Of a stretch of DNA of 64,000 nt, positions 25,710-34,308 are shown in pieces (the first letter of the stretch is position 1; every line of letters begins with the position of its first letter). Both the position numbers and the translations under genes were made by a program. The notes below the pieces were generated by a model. The model searched no databases. It was not told the DNA's origin and saw only the letters and a program-made list of their open reading frames with translations. Origin of the DNA: Halobacterium sp. R2-5 (GTDB lineage: Archaea > Halobacteriota > Halobacteria > Halobacteriales > Halobacteriaceae); assembly GCF_011734195.1 (NCBI RefSeq), contig NZ_JAANTH010000001.1, positions 372,001-436,000 on the forward strand, written 5' to 3'.

Positions 25710-25985
25710 ATGGCTGAAGACGACAGTGTGCTGGAGGACCTCCCGCCGAGCGCCAAGCTCGTCTACAAGGTACTCGAGTACGACGGCCCCCTCACGCAGA
25801 AGCGAATCGTCGAGGAAACCATGCTCTCCGCCCGCACCGTCCGGTACGCGCTCGAACGCCTGGAGGACCGCGGCGTCGTCGACGAGGACATCTACTTCGC
25901 CGACGCCCGCCAGAGCCTCTACCAGCTGACCGCCGACGGCGACAGCGAGGACGCCCCCGCGGACGCCGACGCGGAAGCAGCCTGA
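25710..25985 (+). CDS. Small winged-helix (MarR/TrmB-like) regulator
   Basis: 91 residues. A single winged helix spans about 10-75: 'SAKLVYKVLEYDGPLTQKRIV', recognition helix 'LSARTVRYALERLEDRGVV', wing 'EDIYFADARQSLYQL'. The tail is acidic and disordered. Similar stand-alone winged helices are common haloarchaeal regulators. The palindrome in its promoter suggests it controls itself. Targets are not visible. Confidence 0.82.
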   Translation: MAEDDSVLEDLPPSAKLVYKVLEYDGPLTQKRIVEETMLSARTVRYALERLEDRGVVDEDIYFADARQSLYQLTADGDSEDAPADADAEAA

Positions 25986-26018
25986 ACCCTCTCCGCTGGA
26001 CTCTCGCGCGCCCCGTAG

Positions 26019-27884
26019 CTACTGGTTCGGGACGACCGAGATCATCCGCTCGTGGTCGATGGCGCGCTCCAGTTCCTCCGCGATGGCCGAGCCCCGAGAG
26101 ACTTGGATGTCGCCGCCGCGGCCGACCGTCGCCGTGAACAGGTACTCGCCGTCGGCCTGCACTTCGACGGTCTCGCCCGCGTTCTCGCCGTCCAGCGGCA
26201 GGATGATGTGCCGGGACGTGACCTCGGGCGTGACGATGCGCCCCGCCGGCTCGTCGTTCGCGCTCCCGCCGGTGCTGTTCCCGCCCGCGGGCTGGGTGGT
26301 GCGCTCGTCGAGCGTGCGCACGTCGATGCTGATGCCGAGGCGCTCCTCGATGTCCGAGATGCGGCCGCCGCCCTTCCCGATGACGTGGCTGATGTCGTCC
26401 TCGGAGACGTACACCACGGCCTCGTTCCCGCTGCGGATGTCCACTTCGACGGGACCGCGGGTGGCCGCCTGAATCTCGCGCTCGACCTCCTGTTTCGCGA
26501 GCTTGTCGACGCCCGACTCGGGGTTCTCCTCGGCGTCGTCGAGGGGCACCGTGACGACCTGGCGGTTGAACGTGTAGATCTCGTAGGCGGGCGTCCCCGT
26601 CGCGAAGTCCCGCACCTGAATCACGGGGCGGGCGAGGTCCTCCTCCATCAGGCCCTCCGGAACCTTCACCTCGGTCGTCACGTCGTAGACGGTCTCCACG
26701 TCGCCCTCCTCGATGTAGACGACCGTGTCCACGATCTGGGGAATCATCCCGAGTTCGACGCGCCCGACGAGCCGCTGGAGCGCGTCGATGGGTCGGGTGG
26801 CGTGGACGACGCCGACCATCCCGACGCCCGCCAGCCGCATGTCCGCGAACACCTCGAAGTCGTCGGTCTTCCGGACCTCGTCGTAGATGGTGTAGTCCGG
26901 CCGCACCATCAAAAGGGAGTCCGCGGTCTTCGACATCTCGCCGCCGAGCTCCGTGTACTGCGTGACCTCGTCGCCGACCTGGAGGTCCCGGGGCTTCTCC
27001 ATCGTCTTCACGACGTTCCCGCTGTCCGCGAGGAACTCCGCGACGGCCTGCGCGAACGTCGACTTCCCGGCGCCCGGCGCGCCCGCGATGAGCACGCCGC
27101 GGTCGCGCTCCAGCAGCCGGTCGCGGAGCTCGTCGGCGTGCTCGTAGTCGTCCATCGTCGTCTTCACGATTGGGCGGACCGCCGTGATCTCCGCGCTCTC
27201 GGAGAACGGAGGCGTCGAGACGGCGATTCGCATGTCCCGTACCTGCGCGATGGTCATCCCCTCCTCGGAGAGCTCCACGAACGCGTCGTCGCTGCGCTTC
27301 GCGGTCGTGATGACCTCGTTGGCGTACTCCTCGATGGTGTCGGCGTCGAGTGGCTCGTCGTCGCCCGCGGGCTGGTACTGGATGTCACCGACCTCGCCGC
27401 GCTTGACCATCGGCACCAGCCCCTCTTTGAGGTGGACGCTCATCGTGAGGTCGTCGAAGTACTGCTCCAGCCCGAGCTCGCCGAGCTCGCGTTCGAGCGG
27501 CTCGAGGTACTCCACGTCGATGCCCTTCCCCTCCGCGACCTCGGCCTGCACGATGTCGCTCGTGAGGAAGCGGGCGTCGTGTTCCATCGCGATGTCCCGG
27601 ATGATGGCGTCGATGGCGCCCGCGGACGCCCGCTGGATGTCCTCCTCGCCGGCGCGCTCGCCGACGTACTCGACGCTGATCGTTCCCTCGTCGGCGAGTT
27701 CGACGAGCCGCTGGAGCTCCTCCAGGGCGTCCCAGCCGGTCTGCCGGCCGCTGTTCGCCTGCGCTTCGACCTCGCCGACGACCGCCTCGGGGACGTAGAC
27801 GGTGTCGCCCTCGTACTCGCCGTCCTCGATGCGCTTCGAGAGACGGCCGTCGACGACGACGCTCGTGTCCGGCACGATATTCAT
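26019..27884 (-). CDS. PIN-ATPase-KH protein (PINA-like)
   Basis: 621 residues. N-terminal PIN domain (about 1-135; Asp6 in 'VPDTSVV', Glu near 40, Asp92, Asp110), a PilT-type secretion ATPase domain (Walker A 'GAPGAGKST' 268-276; 'DEVRKTDDFEVFADMRLAG' as Asp box), and a KH domain with 'HVIGKGGGRISDIEERLGI' near 490-510. In Sulfolobus the homologue PINA acts as an ATPase motor at Holliday junctions. Here it is a single gene between a regulator and a peptidase; a TATA-like element lies near 27908-27914. Confidence 0.92.
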   Translation of the reverse strand: MNIVPDTSVVVDGRLSKRIEDGEYEGDTVYVPEAVVGEVEAQANSGRQTGWDALEELQRLVELADEGTISVEYVGERAGEEDIQRASAGAIDAIIRDIAMEHDARFLTSDIVQAEVAEGKGIDVEYLEPLERELGELGLEQYFDDLTMSVHLKEGLVPMVKRGEVGDIQYQPAGDDEPLDADTIEEYANEVITTAKRSDDAFVELSEEGMTIAQVRDMRIAVSTPPFSESAEITAVRPIVKTTMDDYEHADELRDRLLERDRGVLIAGAPGAGKSTFAQAVAEFLADSGNVVKTMEKPRDLQVGDEVTQYTELGGEMSKTADSLLMVRPDYTIYDEVRKTDDFEVFADMRLAGVGMVGVVHATRPIDALQRLVGRVELGMIPQIVDTVVYIEEGDVETVYDVTTEVKVPEGLMEEDLARPVIQVRDFATGTPAYEIYTFNRQVVTVPLDDAEENPESGVDKLAKQEVEREIQAATRGPVEVDIRSGNEAVVYVSEDDISHVIGKGGGRISDIEERLGISIDVRTLDERTTQPAGGNSTGGSANDEPAGRIVTPEVTSRHIILPLDGENAGETVEVQADGEYLFTATVGRGGDIQVSRGSAIAEELERAIDHERMISVVPNQ

Positions 27885-27981
27885 GTCACAGCGTAGTCGC
27901 GGCGTACGGATAAGGGTATTTCAATCCGGCCGACCCGTGGCGGCGAAGCCGACTAACCGCTCGGGCGCGTCCGACCGCGTG

Positions 27982-29100
27982 ATGGGCGAACTTCGCGACC
28001 TCACGGAACGCCTCGTCTCGATTCCGAGCCACGACGACGAGACCGCGGCCGGGGACGCAATCGCGTCTTGGCTCCGCGAGGAGACCGACGCCGACGTGAC
28101 CCGGGACGACGCCGGGAACGTCCTCGCGTGGCGGAACCGGGACGCCGACGGCGATAGCCTCGCGTTCGTCGGCCACCACGACGTCGTGCCGCCGGACGAG
28201 CGCCAGACAGAAGGCGGAGGCGGTGAAACCGCCGCTGGCGACTACGTCGTCTACGAGGCTGACGGCCGGCTGTACGGCCGCGGCACGGCGGACATGAAGG
28301 GCGCGGACGCCGCGATGCTGCTGGCGTTCCGGGACGCAGACACCGACGGGCCGCTGGCGTTCGCGTCGTTCGTCGGCGAGGAGACCGGTGGCGAGGGCGC
28401 GCGCTCCGCCATCGACGACGGCTTCGCGCCCGACTACGCAATCGTCGGCGAGGGGTCGACGGGGTACTCCGACCCGGGCGTCCTCGACGTCGCCGTCGCG
28501 CACAAGGGTCGGCGCGCGAGCACGGTCACGGCGGCTGGGGAGGCGGCGCACGCCAGCGAGGTCGAGTCGGGGGAGAACGCGGTCTACCGGGCGTGCGACG
28601 CGGTGGACGTGATTCGCGGCCTCGACGCGCCGGACGCGGACGTGCTCGGCCAGCACCTCTCGGGGAGCGTCGCGGTCACTGAAATCGAGGGCGGGACGGC
28701 GTGGAACGTGATTCCGGAGTCCTGCTCGGTCACCGTCGACGAGCGCACCGTCCCGGGCGCTCGCGCCGACCTCGAACGCGTCGAGGGCGTCGCGGGCGTC
28801 TCGTGGACCGTCGACCAGGACCTCCCGCCGATGGCCTGCGACGACGCCGGGTTCGCCGACGCCGTGCTGGACGCCGCGCGAGTCGAGCAGGACGGCGCCG
28901 GCGAGCACGTCGCCAAGCCTCACGCCACGGACGCGGGCTGGCTCTCGGCCGCCGGGACGACGTGTCTGGTCTGCGGGCCGGCCGAACGCGGGGAGGCCCA
29001 CACCGCCGACGAGAGCGTGTCGCTGGCCGTGCTCGAACGCTGTCGGCGGGTGTACACGGACGTCGCGGGAGCGTGGTCGACCGCAGGGAGACCACGTTAG
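27982..29100 (+). CDS. M20 family metallohydrolase (ArgE/DapE-like)
   Basis: 372 residues of the M20 di-zinc family. Metal ligands are visible: 'VGHHDVVPP' (His, Asp), 'GRGTADMKGADAA' (bridging Asp), 'GEETGGEG' (catalytic Glu and ligand), 'GEGS', and a C-terminal 'KPHATDAGW' His. Substrate could be an N-acyl amino acid or peptide; arginine and lysine pathway genes are not adjacent. ATG 27982 (a GTG at 27979 also fits) is the best start. It is divergent from the PIN-ATPase. Confidence 0.85.
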   Translation: MGELRDLTERLVSIPSHDDETAAGDAIASWLREETDADVTRDDAGNVLAWRNRDADGDSLAFVGHHDVVPPDERQTEGGGGETAAGDYVVYEADGRLYGRGTADMKGADAAMLLAFRDADTDGPLAFASFVGEETGGEGARSAIDDGFAPDYAIVGEGSTGYSDPGVLDVAVAHKGRRASTVTAAGEAAHASEVESGENAVYRACDAVDVIRGLDAPDADVLGQHLSGSVAVTEIEGGTAWNVIPESCSVTVDERTVPGARADLERVEGVAGVSWTVDQDLPPMACDDAGFADAVLDAARVEQDGAGEHVAKPHATDAGWLSAAGTTCLVCGPAERGEAHTADESVSLAVLERCRRVYTDVAGAWSTAGRPR

Positions 29101-29205
29101 AGCGAGCGGCGACCAGCGGGAGCCGCGAGCCGCGTGGCCGACCTGAGGGAGGCCGCGCAGTTCCGGGAGGGCAATCCTGATACGCCGCGCCGCGTACGCC
29201 TAGGT

Positions 29206-30717
29206 ATGTCGACGCCGGCCACTGCAGAGGCCCCCGACGCCTACGAGGCGCTCCTCGACCACTACGAACAGATCTCGAACGTCAACGCCGCGAACAGCCT
29301 GCTCTCCTGGGACCAGGAAGTGATGATGCCGGAGGGCGGCACGCCCGCCCGCTCGCAGCAGAAGTCCGCGCTCTCCTCGCTGTCCCACGACCTGCTCACG
29401 GAGGAGCAGGTCGGCGAGTGGCTGGACGAACTCGAGGACGCGGACTTAGACGACGAGCAGGCCGCGGTCGTCCGCGAGATCCGACGCCAGTACGAGCGCG
29501 CCGACCGCGTGCCGAGCGACCTCGTCGCCGAGATCTCGGAGAAGACCAGCGAGGCGCTCCCGAAGTGGAAGGAAGCCAAGGAGGAGGACGACTTCTCGAT
29601 CTTCGCGCCGATTCTGGAGGAGCTCGTCGAGCTCAAGAGGGAGTACGCCGAGCACATCGACCCCGACAAGGACGCCTACGAGGTGCTGTTCGCGGACTAC
29701 GAGCCGTACCTCGACCTCGACACCGCCGAGCGAGTGCTCGAACGCCTCCGCGAGGAGCTCGTGCCGCTCATCGAGGACGTCCGCGAGAGCGACGTGGAGC
29801 TCGCGGACCCCTTCACCGGCGAGTTCGACGTGGACACCCAGGAGGAACTGGCGCGTGACGTCCTGGACACGCTCGGGTACGACTTCGAGCACGGCCGGAT
29901 CGACACCGCGCCGCACCCGTTCTCCACCGGGAACCAGTTCGACGCCCGCGTCACCACGCGGTTCGACGCCGAGGACCCCCTCGGCGCGCTCACTTCGACC
30001 ATCCACGAGTTCGGGCACGCCCGGTACACGCTCGGGCTGCCCCGCGAGCAGTACGGCAGCCCGCTCGGGGAGTCACGCGACCTCACCGTCCACGAGTCCC
30101 AGAGCCGGCTCTGGGAGAATCACGTCGGGCGCTCGCGGGTGTTCTGGGAGAAGTTCCTGCCCGCGATGAAAGAGCGCTTCCCGCAGCTCGAGGACACCAC
30201 CCCGGAGGCGGCCTACGAGGCCGCCAACGAGGTGTACGAGGACAACCTCGTCCGGGTCGAAGCGGACGAGCTCACCTACCACATGCACATCATCGTGCGC
30301 TTCGAGATCGAGCGCGAGCTCATCGAGGGCGACCTCGACGTCGAGGACGTGCCCGAGCGCTGGAACGACAAGTACGAGGAGTACCTCGGCGTGCGCCCGG
30401 AGACGGACGCGGAGGGCTGCCTGCAGGACATCCACTGGAGTCACGGCTCGTTCGGCTACTTCCCGACGTACTCGCTGGGGAGCGTGCTCGCCGCCCAGAT
30501 CTACGACGCCCTCGAGGACGACGTCGGCGACGTCGACGAGAAGGTCCGGAGCGGCAACTTCGACGTCATCGCGGACTGGCTCGAAGAGCACGTCCACCGG
30601 CACGGCGCCCGGTACACGACGCCCGAGCTCGTCGAGGAGGCCACCGGCGAGGCGTACAACGCCGACCACTTCGTCGACTACGTCACCGAGAAGTACACCG
30701 ACCTCTACGACCTGTAG
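29206..30717 (+). CDS. Carboxypeptidase M32
   Basis: 503 residues, the normal M32 length. The zinc site 'HEFGH' is at 267-271 with the third ligand Glu in 'TVHESQSRLWENHVGRS'. Other family blocks are 'TGNQFDARVTTRFD', 'DELTYHMHIIVRFEIE', and 'QDIHWSHGSFGYFPTYSLG'. It removes C-terminal residues from peptides in the cytoplasm with broad specificity, except usually proline. ATG 29206 starts the homologous region; a longer frame upstream has no family character. Single gene. Confidence 0.94.
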   Translation: MSTPATAEAPDAYEALLDHYEQISNVNAANSLLSWDQEVMMPEGGTPARSQQKSALSSLSHDLLTEEQVGEWLDELEDADLDDEQAAVVREIRRQYERADRVPSDLVAEISEKTSEALPKWKEAKEEDDFSIFAPILEELVELKREYAEHIDPDKDAYEVLFADYEPYLDLDTAERVLERLREELVPLIEDVRESDVELADPFTGEFDVDTQEELARDVLDTLGYDFEHGRIDTAPHPFSTGNQFDARVTTRFDAEDPLGALTSTIHEFGHARYTLGLPREQYGSPLGESRDLTVHESQSRLWENHVGRSRVFWEKFLPAMKERFPQLEDTTPEAAYEAANEVYEDNLVRVEADELTYHMHIIVRFEIERELIEGDLDVEDVPERWNDKYEEYLGVRPETDAEGCLQDIHWSHGSFGYFPTYSLGSVLAAQIYDALEDDVGDVDEKVRSGNFDVIADWLEEHVHRHGARYTTPELVEEATGEAYNADHFVDYVTEKYTDLYDL

Positions 30718-30792
30718 CGCGCGACACTCTCGTTTTCCGGCGACGCCGTCGCAGTCTGGTGGCTTTTTCCGCGCTCCGGACGCAGTACGGGT

Positions 30793-31833
30793 ATGCGCGC
30801 AGCCATCTACCGGGGCCCCGGCGACATCGCCGTCGAGGACGTCCCGAAACCGGAAGTCGAGGAGCCGACGGACGCCGTCGTCCGCGTCACGCACACAGCG
30901 GTCTGCGGGTCGGACCTCTGGTTCTACCGCGGGGACAGCGACCGCGAGGAGGGCGCTCGCGTCGGCCACGAGCCGATGGGTATCGTCGAGGAAGTCGGCG
31001 AGGACGTGCGTTCGGTCCGGCCGGGCGACCGCGTGTTCGCGCCGTTCTCGATCAGCTGCGGGCACTGCGAGTTCTGCCGGAAGGGCCTGCACACGTCCTG
31101 CGTGAACGGCGACTCGTGGGGCGGCGAGAACGGCGGCGCACAGGGCGAGTACGTGCGGACGCCCCACGCCGACGGCACGCTCGTCCGGGTGCCGGACCGG
31201 TACGCCGACGACGAGGACGCACTGGAGTCGCTGCTGCCGTTGACCGACGTGATGGGCACGGGCCACCACGCCGCGGTCAGTGCGGGGGTCGGCGAGGGCG
31301 ACACCGTCATCGTCGTCGGGGACGGCGCGGTCGGCCTCTGCGGCGTGCTCGCCGCGCGCCGCCTCGGCGCGGAGCGAATCGTCGCGATGGGCCACCACGA
31401 CGAGCGCCTCGAACTCGCCGAGGAGTTCGGCGCGACAGACACGATTGCCGCGCGCGGTGACGAGGCCATCGAGCGCGCCAAGGAGCTCACGCGCGGCGGC
31501 GCGAACCACGTCATGGAGTGCGTGGGCGCGGCGTCCGCGATGGACACCGCCATCGCCGTGGCGCGGCCGGGCGGGACGGTCGGCTACGTCGGCGTGCCGT
31601 ACGGCGTGACGGAGGAGGGACTGGACGTGTTCACGATGTTCGGGAACAACGTCGCGCTGAACGGCGGCGTCGCGCCGGTCCGTGCGTACGCGGAGGAGCT
31701 GATGGCCGACGTCCTGCAGGGGACGCTCGACCCGTCCCCGATTTTCACGGAGACCGTCGGGCTCGACGACGTCGCCGAGGGCTACCGCGCGATGGACGAG
31801 CGCGACGCGGTGAAGGTGCTCGTGAAGCCGTAA
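30793..31833 (+). CDS. Zinc-dependent alcohol dehydrogenase-like protein
   Basis: 346 residues of the medium-chain dehydrogenase family. Catalytic zinc ligands in 'HTAVCGSDLWFYRG' and 'VGHEPMGIV'; structural zinc Cys4 in 'CGHCEFCRKGLHTSC'; Rossmann 'VVGDGAVGLCGVLAARRLG'. A 'GDSWGGENGGAQGEYVR' loop is typical of one haloarchaeal subgroup. Substrate is not determinable. Single gene, starting 75 nt after the M32 gene with a T-rich run in the gap. Confidence 0.88.
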   Translation: MRAAIYRGPGDIAVEDVPKPEVEEPTDAVVRVTHTAVCGSDLWFYRGDSDREEGARVGHEPMGIVEEVGEDVRSVRPGDRVFAPFSISCGHCEFCRKGLHTSCVNGDSWGGENGGAQGEYVRTPHADGTLVRVPDRYADDEDALESLLPLTDVMGTGHHAAVSAGVGEGDTVIVVGDGAVGLCGVLAARRLGAERIVAMGHHDERLELAEEFGATDTIAARGDEAIERAKELTRGGANHVMECVGAASAMDTAIAVARPGGTVGYVGVPYGVTEEGLDVFTMFGNNVALNGGVAPVRAYAEELMADVLQGTLDPSPIFTETVGLDDVAEGYRAMDERDAVKVLVKP

Positions 31834-31906
31834 ATCGGACGAACGTCCACCGAACCTGTCCGCTCGACAGCTTCAAGTAGTGGTGTGACATACCGTACCA
31901 CGTATC

Positions 31907-32080
31907 ATGTCGAGCGCATCGACTCCGGACGACGACACGCTTCTGGACGAGTTCCTCGAAGACCGCGGCCACGACACGCAGACGTGGGACGAGAGCTATA
32001 ACAAGAAGCAGTGTCCGGAGTGCGGCGGTCTCCACGGAGCGAACGCGCGAGCCTGCTCCGTCTGCGGCTGGTCGCCGTAG
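31907..32080 (+). CDS. Small zinc-ribbon protein (HVO_0416-like)
   Basis: 57 residues. An acidic N-terminus is followed by 'ESYNKKQCPECGGLHG' and 'ARACSVCGWSP', two CPxCG-type knuckles that make one zinc ribbon. The pattern resembles the haloarchaeal HVO_0416 zinc-finger family, which I cite from memory. Such single-domain proteins are regarded as regulators or adaptors. The coding frame runs ATG 31907 to TAG 32080. Confidence 0.8.
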   Translation: MSSASTPDDDTLLDEFLEDRGHDTQTWDESYNKKQCPECGGLHGANARACSVCGWSP

Positions 32081-32178
32081 CGACGCGTCGCCCTCGGTCG
32101 CGGTAGCCACTTCTCCTCGCGTTTCTTCCCGTCCCAGCAGTCGCCGTCGCCCCACCCGGGGTTCTCCGCGCTCGTTCA

Positions 32179-32213
32179 CCTCAACGGCTAGTACACTTCA
32201 ACGGCCAGCACAC
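32179..32213 (+). repeat. Tandem 17-bp repeat upstream of a small zinc-protein gene
   Basis: Two adjacent copies of a unit like CYTCAACGGCYAGYACAC, spaced by exactly 17 bp, lie just before a TATA-like CATAAGA (32213-32219) and the ATG at 32248. Placement suggests a regulator binding as a dimer or tetramer above the promoter. Confidence 0.6.
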
Positions 32214-32247
32214 ATAAGACGAATCCCGAGAAACGCCGGGTGAAGCC

Positions 32248-32406
32248 ATGCCGGAGTGCCAGAACTGCGGGTCGTTCGTGACCGACGCGTACGCGAGAGT
32301 GTTCACGCCGAACGAGCAGGGCGCCCCACGCGTGTGTCCGAACTGCGAGGACAAGATTCGCGACGGCGCCGATGTCCGGGAGGCACGGTCTACTCGTCGG
32401 ACGTAG
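32248..32406 (+). CDS. Small double-CxxC zinc protein (DUF7563-like)
   Basis: 52 residues: 'MPECQNCGSFVTDAYARVF' and 'RVCPNCEDKIRDGA' provide two CxxC pairs for one zinc. The basic C-terminus 'REARSTRR' may touch nucleic acid. Very similar proteins recur in haloarchaea, often near replication or integrase genes; the DUF7563 name is from memory. Frame ATG 32248 to TAG 32406. Confidence 0.78.
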   Translation: MPECQNCGSFVTDAYARVFTPNEQGAPRVCPNCEDKIRDGADVREARSTRRT

Positions 32407-32447
32407 CCGCCTCGTACCTGTCCGACTGGCGGAGAATTTTCAAGCGG

Positions 32448-32453
32448 TTTATA
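32448..32453 (+). promoter_or_regulatory. TATA box of the UvrD-like helicase gene
   Basis: TTTATA within GCGGTTTATACCG, 26-31 nt before ATG 32479; one of the clearest TATA boxes in the window, predicting a leaderless transcript for the helicase-M24 pair. Confidence 0.55.
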
Positions 32454-32478
32454 CCGTTTCGGTTCCTCTAGTTGTCTA

Positions 32479-34308
32479 ATGACGGACTCGGAGCCGGAAG
32501 TCACGCGGCTGTTCGGTGGTCCGGGGAGCGGGAAGACGACCGCGCTCCTCGACCACGTCGAGGAAATTCTTGAGGACGACGACGTAGACGTACGCGACAT
32601 CCTCGTCGTCTCGTACACGCGTGCCGCAGCGGCCGAGGTCCGCGAACGGCTCGCCGAGCGACTCGACGTCAACCCGCGCTCGCTGCGCGGGAACGTCGCG
32701 ACGATGCACGCGAAAGCCTACGAGCTGCTCGGGCTGTCGCGGGGCGACGTCGTCGGCGAGGACGACAAGGAAGCGTTCTGCGAGGAGTACGGCATCCCGT
32801 TCGAGGACGAGTACTCTTCGGGGTCGCGGCGCACCGCGCGCTCGACGACGCTCGGGAACAAGGTCATCGCGACCTCCCAGTGGCTCCAGCGCACCAGCCG
32901 CGACGTCGCGGACTGGTACGACGTGCCGTTCCGCTGGAACGAGGAGGAAGTCCGCCTGCCGCCCGAAATCGACGACAACGCCCAGGTCGGCAACAAGTAC
33001 ACGCCGACGTGGCCGTCCAGCGACGAGCGCTACGACATCCCCGAGGCGATTCGGGCGTGGCGCGCGTACAAGGGCGAGAACGAGCTCGTCGGCTTCGCGG
33101 ACATGCTCGAACGCGTCGAGCAGCGCTCGCTGCTCCCCGACGTCGACTACCTCGTCATCGACGAGTTCCAGGACATCACCAGCCTCCAGTACGACGTCTA
33201 CGAGGAGTGGCGGCCGCACATGGAGCGCGTGCTCATCGCGGGCGACGACGACCAGGTCGTCTACGCGTGGCAGGGCGCCGACCCCGAACTCCTCCTGAAC
33301 ACGAAGGTCACCGACGACGTCGTGCTCCCGAACTCCTACCGGCTCCCCTCGCAGGTGCTGAAGGTCGTCCAGCAGGAGATCAGCCACATCGAGACGCGCC
33401 AGGAGAAGGACCTCGAACCCCGCAAGGAGGGCGGCAGCGTCGAGGCCATCGACAGCCCGTCGATGCTCGACCTCGTGCGGAACGTCCGACGCACCGTCGA
33501 GTCCACCGAGGACGACACGGTGATGATCCTGTTCCGGGCGCGCTACCAGCTGTTCGACTTCGTCGACGAGTTCATCGGCGAGGGCATCCCGTTCAAGGCG
33601 CTGACCGACCAGCGGCTGTGGACGGACCGCCTCCAGCAGTACATCTCCGCCGTCGAAGCGCTCGAGAACGACGACCCCATCGACGGCCTGCAGGCCCGCC
33701 GCCTGATGGACATGCTCCAGGACTCGGCGTTCGGCACCCGCGAGCGCAACGACCTCCGGGAGGCCATCGACGAGGCGCAGGGCGAGGACACCGACCTCAC
33801 CGAACTCACGTTCACCGCGGAGTTCATCCGCGACTACGTGCCATTCGTGCCGGGGCCATCGGCGGCCGCGGACATGCTCCGGAAGGTCACGCGCTACCAG
33901 CGCCGCAGCATCGACGCGTACTTCCAGGGCGACTACCGCGGCATGGACCCCGACCGCGTGCGCGTCGGCACCATCCACTCCGCGAAGGGCCGCGAGGCCG
34001 ACCACGTGTTCGTCTCGACGGACCTCACGGAGAAGGTCGTCGAACAGATGGCGGCGACCGCGGACCCCGAGGACGTCCCGGACGACATCGAGTTCACGTC
34101 GAAGACGAGCCCCGTCCCGATTCTGACGGACAACGAGCGCCGCGTGTTCTACGTCGGGATGAGCCGGGCGCGCGAGCGGCTGGTGCTCCTCCAGAACCTC
34201 ATCAACGGCGCGCCGACGCTCCCCATCGACGTGCTGCTGTACGGCGAGCAGACCGGGCAGACCCTCGAGGACGCCCTCGAGGCGGACACGCCCGTCCAGC
34301 TTCCGTGA
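32479..34308 (+). CDS. UvrD/Rep-family superfamily 1A helicase
   Basis: 609 residues with SF1A motifs in order: I 'GGPGSGKTTALL' (13-24), Ia near 'VVSYTRAAAAEVRERL', II 'VIDEFQD', III 'IAGDDDQVVYAWQGAD', IV 'ILFRARYQ', V 'VGTIHSAKGREADHVFVS', VI 'FYVGMSRARERL'. The 2B insertion is smaller than in E. coli UvrD. Probable role: 3'-5' DNA unwinding in repair or replication restart. The stop is directly followed by the ATG of the M24-like gene (no gap). Confidence 0.92.
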   Translation: MTDSEPEVTRLFGGPGSGKTTALLDHVEEILEDDDVDVRDILVVSYTRAAAAEVRERLAERLDVNPRSLRGNVATMHAKAYELLGLSRGDVVGEDDKEAFCEEYGIPFEDEYSSGSRRTARSTTLGNKVIATSQWLQRTSRDVADWYDVPFRWNEEEVRLPPEIDDNAQVGNKYTPTWPSSDERYDIPEAIRAWRAYKGENELVGFADMLERVEQRSLLPDVDYLVIDEFQDITSLQYDVYEEWRPHMERVLIAGDDDQVVYAWQGADPELLLNTKVTDDVVLPNSYRLPSQVLKVVQQEISHIETRQEKDLEPRKEGGSVEAIDSPSMLDLVRNVRRTVESTEDDTVMILFRARYQLFDFVDEFIGEGIPFKALTDQRLWTDRLQQYISAVEALENDDPIDGLQARRLMDMLQDSAFGTRERNDLREAIDEAQGEDTDLTELTFTAEFIRDYVPFVPGPSAAADMLRKVTRYQRRSIDAYFQGDYRGMDPDRVRVGTIHSAKGREADHVFVSTDLTEKVVEQMAATADPEDVPDDIEFTSKTSPVPILTDNERRVFYVGMSRARERLVLLQNLINGAPTLPIDVLLYGEQTGQTLEDALEADTPVQLP

